From assembly GCA_023511535.1 (NCBI GenBank), contig JAIMBK010000025.1:1-41946 (forward strand): a DNA stretch of 41,946 nt. The letters are read 5' to 3'. Both the position numbers and the translations under genes were made by a program. The stretch is from Armatimonadota bacterium (GTDB taxonomy: Bacteria > Bacillota > Desulfotomaculia > Desulfotomaculales > Nap2-2B). Shown one piece after another: positions 28,399 to 35,463 of the stretch; position 1 is the first letter of the stretch, and every line of letters begins with the position of its first letter. Below the pieces are notes generated by a model. The model did not search any database and had not been told where the DNA came from. It was given only the letters and a program-made list of their open reading frames with translations.

Positions 28399-28722
28399 CT
28401 ACCTCTCTTCTCCGCCCGGAGCGGTGTTTTGCGCCAGGAGCCTGTCCAGCCCTACCAGCCGCATCACCTCCGCCACATCAGGTTGCGGCCTCAAAATCAG
28501 CATCCGGCCTCCTTTTTGCCGCCAGTCGTTGCTAATGTCCAGCAGACTTTTCAATCCGGTGGAATCAACGAAAGAAACGCCCGACAGGTCAACTTCCAGC
28601 GTGTGTTCCCCCGCTTTTCCAACAACTTCTTGCAGTTGCGCTACCGTTTCCACGTCCAATTCACCGTTCAGCACTACCCGGCACACTCCCCGGGCAACGT
28701 AAACATCCACTTTCAGCAACAA
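28399..28722 (-). CDS. STAS-domain anti-sigma factor antagonist, second copy
   Basis: This roughly 107-residue STAS domain shows VDVYVARGVCRVVLNGELDVETV, the phospho-site SFVDSTGLKSLL, and LILRPQPDVAEVMRLVGLDRLL. It is clearly different from the downstream STAS protein (DSTG rather than DSSG), so the two probably have different partners or different switching thresholds. GAGGGTGAT precedes a TTG at 28722; an in-frame GTG at 28728 overlaps that site. It lies 13 bases after the kinase gene. Confidence 0.88.
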   Translation of the reverse strand: MLLKVDVYVARGVCRVVLNGELDVETVAQLQEVVGKAGEHTLEVDLSGVSFVDSTGLKSLLDISNDWRQKGGRMLILRPQPDVAEVMRLVGLDRLLAQNTAPGGEER

Positions 28723-28734
28723 AATCACCCTCTT

Positions 28735-29991
28735 TCATTGGTCTTGTTTTAACCTATCTGCAGGCACGACGCCAAAGTCCAGGGCCAGGGCGGTACCTGA
28801 CGGTCCTGTATTAAGGTAGAGGTAGTCCGCATAGTAGAGCATCAGGGTAAATCCACACCCCAAGGAATTCTTGGTTGAATAATGTTGCATCAGCGTTGCC
28901 CGGGCCAATTCGCTGTTTTTGATTCCCGGACCCCGGTCCTGAACGATAATCCTGACTGTATCCCCTGACTGTCTGGCTTGCCAGCAACCGCCCCCCGCAT
29001 GTTTAAGAGCGTTGGCCAGCGCCTCTGTCAAGCACAAGGTAATCGCGTGCCGCCTGCGGCTGTCGAGAACAGGCAAAGCTTCCCGCATTGCCCGGCGGGC
29101 TTCCGGAATGTCATGGGTCCGCCGGACCTCACCCCTGGCCAGTTCTATCCCTTCTGAGACCACTTTCTCCATCTCTTCACCATTCACCAGGTATAACCGG
29201 CCCCCCGTTACCGCCGCTATGGCCTCCCGGTAAGCCTGCATCTCCTGCCGGTGCATCTTTCTCTCCTTTTCAATCACCTCGGTGATGTCAAAGGCCAGCA
29301 GTCCACCGCTCCTGTGGTCGAACGGCACGCCGTGAAGGTCAAACACCTTTTGCCCGTCAGCGCTAATGATCACCTCGCGCCGGTGTTCGGCCTGGCGGGT
29401 AACCTGGCGCATCAGTTTTTCCGCTTCTTCCATGGGCAGGTCCAGGTCGGCCTGGCCCGAAAGGTAGCGGAAGCGCCCCCCTTCATATTTCATCACCTTC
29501 CCCACCTTAAGAGCGTTAATTAGTTCGGATTTCTCCACTTCAGCCAGCAGTTTCTCCCTGACCAGGTCCTGGAGGTGCTCCGGCAGGTGCCGGGAAATCT
29601 CCTGGATCAGCTCGCCGGCGCTTCCGGCCAGCAACTGATACTCCTCCTTGCTAAGACGGCGGGCAGTCCCCTGCTTCCGGTGGACACGCAGGATATCAAA
29701 AACATGCACGTTATTTTTTCCTTTGAACGGTACTCCGGCCACCTCGATCCACAAGCTTTCCAGCAGCCTGATTACATACCGGCCCGGAACAGGAGCTTCC
29801 GTTTCCAGCCCAAACTCCGTGGTATTTAACGCCAAAATGTGGGCCGGATACTGCCTGCCGTGCTCATCTTCCAGGAATACCCGGACAGGCGGCGAAGGCA
29901 CCCGGCGAAGGGGACTTGGCTGGATAAAATACCGGCACTCCACACAAGGACGGTCCAGTTCTTTTTTCGCGCATTCCAGACACCGTTGCAT
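28735..29991 (-). CDS. Multidomain HATPase serine kinase / anti-sigma factor (RsbW/RsbT-like)
   Basis: This 418-residue protein has two CxxC pairs at its N terminus (Cys 4, 7, 16, 19), probably a zinc ribbon. A beta-rich domain at about 35-105 resembles a PilZ-like barrel but lacks the RxxxR c-di-GMP motif. A helical section and a PAS-like stretch (about 200-245) lead into a C-terminal GHKL ATPase: N-box LTEALANALKHAGG (about 322-334), QDRGPGI (about 351-357), and STKNSLGCGFTLML. Such domains phosphorylate STAS antagonists. The ATG at 29991 has AAGGGTGG upstream; a longer frame to 30105 runs through the leader. It is the first gene after the riboswitches. Confidence 0.85.
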   Translation of the reverse strand: MQRCLECAKKELDRPCVECRYFIQPSPLRRVPSPPVRVFLEDEHGRQYPAHILALNTTEFGLETEAPVPGRYVIRLLESLWIEVAGVPFKGKNNVHVFDILRVHRKQGTARRLSKEEYQLLAGSAGELIQEISRHLPEHLQDLVREKLLAEVEKSELINALKVGKVMKYEGGRFRYLSGQADLDLPMEEAEKLMRQVTRQAEHRREVIISADGQKVFDLHGVPFDHRSGGLLAFDITEVIEKERKMHRQEMQAYREAIAAVTGGRLYLVNGEEMEKVVSEGIELARGEVRRTHDIPEARRAMREALPVLDSRRRHAITLCLTEALANALKHAGGGCWQARQSGDTVRIIVQDRGPGIKNSELARATLMQHYSTKNSLGCGFTLMLYYADYLYLNTGPSGTALALDFGVVPADRLKQDQ

Positions 29992-30071
29992 TTTTTCACC
30001 ACCCTTCTGCCTGTCAGCCCCTCCCGGCTGTCCTTCATTAGAGTTAACCCCCATAAATGGATAGACACTAT

Positions 30072-30102
30072 GAACAAGAACGGCAGCCTGACCAGACTGC
30101 CG
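30072..30102 (-). terminator. Candidate riboswitch-controlled terminator
   Basis: On the minus strand CGGCAG and CTGCCG flank an inner CTG/CAG pair with a tiny loop, followed by TTCTTGTTC. It lies between the proximal c-di-GMP aptamer and the kinase gene. The U tract is imperfect. Confidence 0.5.
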
Positions 30103-30139
30103 CAACGGAACACTATTGAAAACAATATCAACACCTTTA

Positions 30140-30226
30140 TCGCGGCAACCTGGCAGTCATACCCTCTAGGGCTACAGACCCATGGCTTTGCGCCCCACCC
30201 TTTCGGGTGGTTTGCCTTTAGCACAA
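30140..30226 (-). promoter_or_regulatory. Cyclic-di-GMP riboswitch (GEMM-I), proximal copy
   Basis: The minus strand reads AAAGGCAAACC, a stem capped by a GAAA tetraloop (ACCCGAAAGGGT), GGGGCGCAAAGCC, a second hairpin with GGTCTGTAGCCC / GGGTATGAC, and closing CTGCCAGGTTGCCG. These are the conserved elements of GEMM-I, including the tetraloop and the purine-rich GCAAAGCC. It lies about 150 bases upstream of the kinase start. Whether c-di-GMP turns the operon on or off cannot be read with certainty. Confidence 0.9.
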
Positions 30227-30387
30227 TAAAGTTTTTAATTTAACAGTTAAGGGCTGATTTAACACCGCCAGAACACAGAAAATTTCCAATTAGTGTAAAA
30301 TTCAGCCTTTGAAGATCCTGTTGGTATTGGAAATCTTGATGAGAGAAAATACGGAAACAAGCCCGTGGATAAGAGCGGACATGATGT

Positions 30388-30455
30388 GCTTCGCCCGCAA
30401 CCGGAAGAAGCTTGGCTTTGCGCCCCCGCCTTTCGACGGGTTTGCCTTTCCCGGG
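30388..30455 (-). promoter_or_regulatory. Second GEMM-type c-di-GMP aptamer, distal copy, atypical 3' half
   Basis: The minus strand has AAAGGCAAACCC, a GTCGAAAGGC tetraloop hairpin and GGGGGCGCAAAGCC, matching the first half of GEMM-I perfectly. The following P3 is short and unusual (GCTTC...CCGGTTGCGGGC...GAAGC), so binding may be altered or lost. It is in the same orientation as the proximal copy and is reached first by RNA polymerase. Confidence 0.7.
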
Positions 30456-30476
30456 GCTCTCTTGGGCTTTGCAGCC

Positions 30477-30506
30477 AGTATAACAAAACCGAAGCAGTTC
30501 TGTCAA
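30477..30506 (-). promoter_or_regulatory. Promoter of the c-di-GMP/partner-switch operon
   Basis: Minus-strand -35 TTGACA (30501-30506), an 18-base spacer and -10 TATACT (30477-30482). Transcription would start about 20 bases before the distal aptamer, so both aptamers are in one leader. Confidence 0.75.
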
Positions 30507-30621
30507 AACATAATCTTCCAAACTCTATGCAAACTCAATGTCCAGACCATGCATCGAGCAAGAGAGGGCGACTAACCCCCGTCCTCTCACACTAACGGTC
30601 AAATGTTTAGCTTTCCGCCGG

Positions 30622-30658
30622 CAGGGCCGCGGGTTTTAAGTTAATTGCCCGCGGCCTG
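30622..30658. repeat. GC-rich hairpin in the regulator-riboswitch gap
   Basis: CAGGGCCGCGGG and CCCGCGGCCTG form an 11-bp stem with one bulge around a 14-base AT-rich loop. There is no U tract on either strand. In the 30507-30763 stretch I also see a weak GAGAGG/CCTCTC inverted repeat near 30563-30589 and no credible gene. Confidence 0.55.
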
Positions 30659-30763
30659 GGTCTGACAGCGGTTTTGTAACGTTTTTGTGGACGGGCTTGT
30701 GCATTAAGGATAAGTACTCCTGGACGCAGATGGATAGGGGGATGTAGGTTCTTAGATTTTAGT

Positions 30764-32659
30764 CTAAGCTAGAGACCCTATATTGGAACCTTCTTTTAGT
30801 AGCTTCCAGAGTGTTGTCCGGCTAATCCCCAAGATTCCGGCCAACTTTTTCCTGTTCCCGTTGTATTCCGCGAACAGTTTTTTAATTATCTCGTGTTCCA
30901 TTTCGGCCAGGGTCCCCCTTTTGATGATCATGTAGTTATTGTCGGTACTTCTGGTTTCCTGATGTTTATCCTTTATAAAAAACCATTCTTTCATTTCCTC
31001 TTCCAAGAGGTGCCGGTCGTTTCCCAGAAGGAAATAGCGCTCACAGAAGTTTTCAAGCTCTCTGATGTTCCCCGGCCAGTCATATTTGAGCATCGCATCC
31101 AGAAGGTATGGATCTATCACCAGTTCATCTGCCAACTTTTGAGCGTACCTTTCAAAAAAGCAGGCCATCAGCGCCGGGATGTCTTCCTTTCTTTCCCTGA
31201 GCGGTGGAATGTTCAACCTTAAAACGTTTAATCTATAATATAAGTCCGTTCTAAACCTCCCTACCTCTATTTCCTTTCGCAAGTCTTTGTTCGTGGCGGC
31301 AATGATTCTTACGTCGATGGGAATGATTTTCTCGCCGCCGATTCTCCGCACCTCTTTTTCCTGGATAACTCTTAAGAGTTTTGCCTGCACCGACAGGGGA
31401 ATTTCCCCGATTTCATCCAAGAAAATTGTACCATTGTGAGCGAGCTCAAAAAGGCCCTGCTTTTCTGAGGTGGCGCCAGTGAAGGCACCCCGAACATGGC
31501 CAAATAATTCAGTTTCCAGCAAGTTTTCCGGGAGAGCGGCACAATTAATCCCTACGAAAGGCCCATTTCTTCTTTTGCTGGCGTTATGAATGCTCTGCGC
31601 AAAAAGTTCTTTTCCTGTTCCGGATTCCCCGGTGATCAGAACGGTTGTGTCGCTTGCGGAAAACTTTTTCGCTTTTTCTACAACCTTTTTAAACGCATCG
31701 CTGCTTCCCACCAGATCGTCGAAGGTATGTTTGGCCTTCAGCCCCTTCTTAGCTATTTCGCACCTGATCTGTTGCTCGACCTTTTGAACTTCATAAGCGT
31801 CTTTAATGGTGATCAAAAAACAACAGTCGCTTTTGTCCAGGCTTATTGTGTTTTTGGAGATGTAATACTGGGCGCCGTTAAGCTTGATTATCTGGTGGGT
31901 GTCCGCATCCCCAAGGTTGCTTTTGATTTTATTTAGAACGTTGCTACTCCCTTTGTTCAAAATTTGTTGAGCGGTGCTATTCGTCAAAATTATTTTCTTT
32001 TCCCTGTCCATCAGCAAAATACCGTCGCTCACGGAATTGATAATGGTGGAAAGCTGCCTGTTATGGTAAATATCCTTCATCCTAAATTTGAGAATTTCGT
32101 TCGCCCTCTGGATGGCCTCGATGATAACGCTTCTTCCGGGGTAAATCACTTGCACGTCAATGTTTAATTCCCGGAAAACCCTGGCTATACATTCCCCTGT
32201 GGTCAGAACAGCATCCGCACCGTTTTCCAGCGCTTCGTTAATTTTTTGATCGATATCCTGGTAAGAAGTAAAAAGGTATGTGTGTATTTTTATGCCGAGG
32301 ATCTGTTCGTACAGGTTAAAGTCATAACTGTCAGCCTCTTTCCAGAATCCTATGTACGTTATTTTTTTATATTTTCTGCTTAATTGGTATAAATTGTTAA
32401 ATACATCGTAAGGGCTTACGGAAACGTGTACCATGGGCAAATCTTTAATGTTCAGGTCGTTTGCCACAAATTCTTTGCAGACAATGACTATATTTTCCTG
32501 ATTGGAAAGCATTTCTAGAGCTTTTCTAGAATTACAATTATTGTTATAGTAATTATAATCAATTACAATATAGTTGGAAATATTTAAATCAGCGCAAACT
32601 TTTTTGAAGAGACTGGTAAAACCGGCAAGTGGCGAAATAAAAATTAATTTCGGCTGCAC
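30764..32659 (-). CDS. Sigma-54-dependent transcriptional activator with PrpR_N sensor domain
   Basis: In this 631-residue enhancer-binding protein, residues about 1-190 match the PrpR N-terminal sensor domain (CKEFVANDLNIKDLPMVHV, DAVLTTGECIARVF). A PAS-like domain follows (INSVSDGILLMDREKKIILTN). The AAA+ domain has Walker A GESGTGKE (344-351), the sigma-54 loop GAFTGA (391-396) and GTIFLDEIGEI. A Fis-type helix-turn-helix (RKKLAGILGISRTTLWKLL) closes it. Such proteins activate RNA polymerase holding sigma-54. The GTG at 32659 follows AGGGGGG. It is divergent from the catabolic operon with the -24/-12 promoter, which it very likely controls; its ligand is unknown. Confidence 0.93.
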   Translation of the reverse strand: MQPKLIFISPLAGFTSLFKKVCADLNISNYIVIDYNYYNNNCNSRKALEMLSNQENIVIVCKEFVANDLNIKDLPMVHVSVSPYDVFNNLYQLSRKYKKITYIGFWKEADSYDFNLYEQILGIKIHTYLFTSYQDIDQKINEALENGADAVLTTGECIARVFRELNIDVQVIYPGRSVIIEAIQRANEILKFRMKDIYHNRQLSTIINSVSDGILLMDREKKIILTNSTAQQILNKGSSNVLNKIKSNLGDADTHQIIKLNGAQYYISKNTISLDKSDCCFLITIKDAYEVQKVEQQIRCEIAKKGLKAKHTFDDLVGSSDAFKKVVEKAKKFSASDTTVLITGESGTGKELFAQSIHNASKRRNGPFVGINCAALPENLLETELFGHVRGAFTGATSEKQGLFELAHNGTIFLDEIGEIPLSVQAKLLRVIQEKEVRRIGGEKIIPIDVRIIAATNKDLRKEIEVGRFRTDLYYRLNVLRLNIPPLRERKEDIPALMACFFERYAQKLADELVIDPYLLDAMLKYDWPGNIRELENFCERYFLLGNDRHLLEEEMKEWFFIKDKHQETRSTDNNYMIIKRGTLAEMEHEIIKKLFAEYNGNRKKLAGILGISRTTLWKLLKEGSNIGSLA

Positions 32660-32701
32660 TAAAAACCCCCCTGTTATAAAAGCTAATATTACGCAGTTCA
32701 A

Positions 32702-32737
32702 TTATTTAACTTGATTATAACAAATAGTGTTAAATAA
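32702..32737. promoter_or_regulatory. Inverted repeat, candidate enhancer site
   Basis: TTATTTAAC (32702-32710) and GTTAAATAA (32729-32737) form a perfect 9-bp inverted repeat with an 18-base gap. It is about 40 bases upstream of the -24/-12 promoter and beside the activator start. It is a plausible binding site for the divergent sigma-54 activator; this is inference. Confidence 0.5.
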
Positions 32738-32774
32738 ATAAACCATAAGTGCTATTATTTTAATAAAAATACCT

Positions 32775-32790
32775 TGGCATGAAATTTGCA
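32775..32790 (+). promoter_or_regulatory. Sigma-54 (-24/-12) promoter
   Basis: TGGCATG, four bases, TTGCA matches the TGGCAYR-N4-TTGCW consensus at every fixed position. It lies 63 bases upstream of the CoA-transferase start and divergent from the sigma-54 activator gene. Confidence 0.88.
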
Positions 32791-32853
32791 GGCAGTACTT
32801 GGTGGTAGCTATGCTTAACCTCAAGGCTTTATTTCAGGAGGGTAAACAACAAG

Positions 32854-34203
32854 ATGAGAACGTATCTGGAAGAATACAAGAAAAAGCTTATTTCGGCAGA
32901 CGAGGCTGTAAAATTAGTTAAATCCGGGGACTGCATTGAGTTTGGTTATTGCCTGAACAAGCCGATTGCCCTGGACATAGCACTGGCAAAAAGAAAAGAA
33001 GAACTTTACGATGTTACGGTACACTGCTCAAATTCTCTTACTACTCTCCACTTTGCCGAAGCAGACCCCGAAGGAAGGCATTTTATCTACAACACCGGGC
33101 ACTGTTCAAGAAATGAACGTCCATATATGGGGAAAAACGGGTGCTATGTACCTTCGAGTTTCGGCCAGAACCCTGAGTGGATCAGGAAGGGTTACCGCCG
33201 GGTAGACGTCGTGATGATTCAGGTCAGCCCGATGGACAAGCATGGATTTTTCAATTTTGGCCCTTCGGCTACCTTCTTAAAGGCCTGTTGTGAGGTTGCA
33301 AAGATAGTCGTCGTAGAGGTTAACAGCCTTTTGCCAAGAGCGCTCGGGGGGCGCGAAGAAGCGGTTCACATATCAGAAGTAGACTACATCGTGGAAGCTC
33401 CGGAGGCCAACGTAGAATACCTCGAAATTCCTTCCCCCCCAATTACAGATGTTGATCTGAAAATAGCGCAGTTTATTGTAGAAGAAATTGAAGACGGCTC
33501 GTGCTTGCAGCTCGGCATAGGAGGAATGCCAAACGCTGTGGGCAAGTTGATTGCCCAGTCGGATCTTAAAGATTTAGGAATCCACACGGAATTGCTGTGT
33601 GACGCTATGCTTGAAATGTACCTGGCCGGGAAAGTTACAGGCCTGCGGAAAAGCATCGACCGCGGGAAAATTGTTTATACGTTCGCTTTGGGATCAAGAG
33701 AACTTTACAATTTTATCGACGATAACCCGGCACTGGCCATTTACCCGGTGGATTATACCAACGATCTCCGGATAATTTCCCAAAACGATCGAGCTGTCTC
33801 CATCAATAGCGGGTTGGAAGTGGATTTGACCGGTCAGGTGTGTTCGGAATCAATTGGTACGAAGCATATAAGCGGTTCGGGAGGACAACTTGAGTTTCAC
33901 TGGGGGGCTTATCTGTCTAAGGGCGGTAAGTCGTTTATTTGTATGCCCTCGACGTATCAGGCGAAGAACGGGGAGGTGGTGTCCCGAATCAAACCGATCA
34001 TCACGCCCGGAGGGGTAGTTACGACGCCGCGGCCAACGGTTCACTACCTGGTTACGGAATACGGCAAGGCAAATTTAAAGGCCAAATCTACGTGGGAGAG
34101 GGCAGAGGCTATTATTTCGCTGGCGCATCCTGACTTTCGAGAAGAATTGATCTCCGCAGCGGAAAAATCCGGGATCTGGAGAAGAACGAACCGGATCCCG
34201 TAA
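32854..34203 (+). CDS. CoA-transferase of the acetyl-CoA hydrolase / 4-hydroxybutyrate CoA-transferase family
   Basis: This 449-residue class I CoA-transferase has GIGGMPNAVG (221-230) as the oxyanion/CoA loop and HTELLCDAMLEMY, with Glu246 at the position of the catalytic glutamate. The C-terminal ISGSGGQLEFHWGAYLSKGG is also typical. These enzymes move CoA between acyl-CoA and a free acid, often using acetyl-CoA. As first gene of the sigma-54 operon it probably activates the imported carboxylate. Substrate preference (butyrate, 4-hydroxybutyrate, propionate or other) cannot be assigned. GGAGG precedes the ATG. Confidence 0.88.
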   Translation: MRTYLEEYKKKLISADEAVKLVKSGDCIEFGYCLNKPIALDIALAKRKEELYDVTVHCSNSLTTLHFAEADPEGRHFIYNTGHCSRNERPYMGKNGCYVPSSFGQNPEWIRKGYRRVDVVMIQVSPMDKHGFFNFGPSATFLKACCEVAKIVVVEVNSLLPRALGGREEAVHISEVDYIVEAPEANVEYLEIPSPPITDVDLKIAQFIVEEIEDGSCLQLGIGGMPNAVGKLIAQSDLKDLGIHTELLCDAMLEMYLAGKVTGLRKSIDRGKIVYTFALGSRELYNFIDDNPALAIYPVDYTNDLRIISQNDRAVSINSGLEVDLTGQVCSESIGTKHISGSGGQLEFHWGAYLSKGGKSFICMPSTYQAKNGEVVSRIKPIITPGGVVTTPRPTVHYLVTEYGKANLKAKSTWERAEAIISLAHPDFREELISAAEKSGIWRRTNRIP

Positions 34204-34306
34204 GGAAAGGGGGGAGGAAAAAGCTTTCCAAAACATTGCAAAGGTGCAGAAGGAAGAAGTAATTTTTAGCCGTTCTTGAAAACTTTGACAGGGGGGAGAC
34301 AAAAAT

Positions 34307-35335
34307 ATGTTTAAGAAGACGAGGCTTACTATTTATCTATTGCTTGTAGGAATACTATGTGCGGTAATAATTTCAGGTTGCGGGGGTAGTGGTCAGCAGG
34401 CAGCCCAGAAGGAAACTCCAACTTCTGAAAGCGGAAAAGACCAAATGTTAATCACTATCGGCACAGCTACCGTCGGAGGGGCCTGGTATCCCATGGGTGG
34501 AGCGCTGGCGAATGTGATCAGCAACTACGTTCCAAACGTAAAGGCCAACGCAATACCTACGGGAGCCTCGATCGAAAACCTCAAATCAATTAGCAGCAAT
34601 AAAATGGAAATCGGCTTCGCAACTACCGACATTCCTTACCAGATGTATAGAGGGATTGACTTTGAGGAAAATAAAAGTTTTCTTGCCCTGGCCAATAACG
34701 ATTATATTTATCTGGCTTTAATCGTTAAAAAAGATTCTCCAATCAAAACCTTTACGGATATAAAAGGTAAAAAAATAGGTACCGGCGTTCCTGGAAGCTC
34801 GAATTATAAAATCGTCGAAGAAGTTTTAAAAGCTCACGGTATGACTTATAACGATGTAAAGCCGTACCCTTCCGGGGTCTCGGAACAGTGCGAGGCGCTG
34901 AAAGACGGTAATATAGACATGTTCGCTTACGTCGTGTCCGGTTCGGGCGGCGCCGCGCCGGCGATAGTAGAGCTGGCGACAACTACAGACATAAGGTTTA
35001 TCAGCCTGGACGAAGAAATTTTGCAAAAAATAAACAAGGAGAAGCCTTACTACCTGATTCGCGATATTCCCCCGGGTTGGGTAAAAGGTTTGAACGAGCG
35101 GGTTAAAGCCCTGGCTGTAGGTACTACAATTTGCGTCAAAGCTGATTTAAAAGATGAATTGGTTTACAATATTTGCAAGGCCATGTTTGAGCATAAAAAT
35201 GAACTCGATGCAGTACACCCACAGTGGAAGCAGACCACTAAGGAAACTGTTGCTCTGGATCTTCCAGTTCCGTTACACCCGGGAGCAGAAAAATATTACA
35301 AAGAAATTGGTGCACCCATCAGATACATTGAATAA
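34307..35335 (+). CDS. TAXI-family TRAP transporter substrate-binding lipoprotein
   Basis: This 342-residue protein has a signal peptide with lipobox (IISGC, Cys25), so it is membrane-anchored outside the cell. The mature part has the TAXI pattern: TIGTATVGGAWYPMGGALANVI, GASIENLKSI, GKKIGTGVPGSSNYKIVEEVL, GNIDMFAYVVSGSGGAAPAIVELA. TAXI receptors bind organic acids or amino acids and deliver them to a fused TRAP permease, which is the next gene. The ATG follows GGGGGGAG. The ligand is unknown but is likely the carboxylate degraded by the operon. Confidence 0.93.
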   Translation: MFKKTRLTIYLLLVGILCAVIISGCGGSGQQAAQKETPTSESGKDQMLITIGTATVGGAWYPMGGALANVISNYVPNVKANAIPTGASIENLKSISSNKMEIGFATTDIPYQMYRGIDFEENKSFLALANNDYIYLALIVKKDSPIKTFTDIKGKKIGTGVPGSSNYKIVEEVLKAHGMTYNDVKPYPSGVSEQCEALKDGNIDMFAYVVSGSGGAAPAIVELATTTDIRFISLDEEILQKINKEKPYYLIRDIPPGWVKGLNERVKALAVGTTICVKADLKDELVYNICKAMFEHKNELDAVHPQWKQTTKETVALDLPVPLHPGAEKYYKEIGAPIRYIE

Positions 35336-35348
35336 CTTGATCTATCTC

Positions 35349-35380
35349 TTTAAAGGGGTGCAGGCAAGCACCCCTTTAAA
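35349..35380 (+). repeat. Intercistronic hairpin after the TAXI receptor gene
   Basis: A perfect 13-bp stem TTTAAAGGGGTGC/GCACCCCTTTAAA has a 6-base loop AGGCAA and no U run after it. It sits between receptor and permease genes, where such stems often protect the receptor mRNA 3' end and raise receptor over permease. Confidence 0.75.
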
Positions 35381-35463
35381 GGGTGCCCCGGAGATGTTAA
35401 TACCGTTTTGAACTACCACTTTACGAAAACATTTTTTGAATTTTAAAAAGCGGGTGAAAAACG

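Noticed and set aside
29992-30105. Extension of the kinase gene to a start at 30105
   Set aside because: It would translate part of the leader and the terminator-like hairpin, has no ribosome site, and the ATG at 29991 has a good one.
30363-30371. CGTGGATAA, a one-mismatch DnaA box far from the origin
   Set aside because: A single isolated box in a riboswitch leader is expected by chance.
30240-30521. A 93-codon minus-strand frame upstream of the kinase gene
   Set aside because: It runs through the distal riboswitch and begins upstream of the operon promoter; the RNA motifs explain the conservation.
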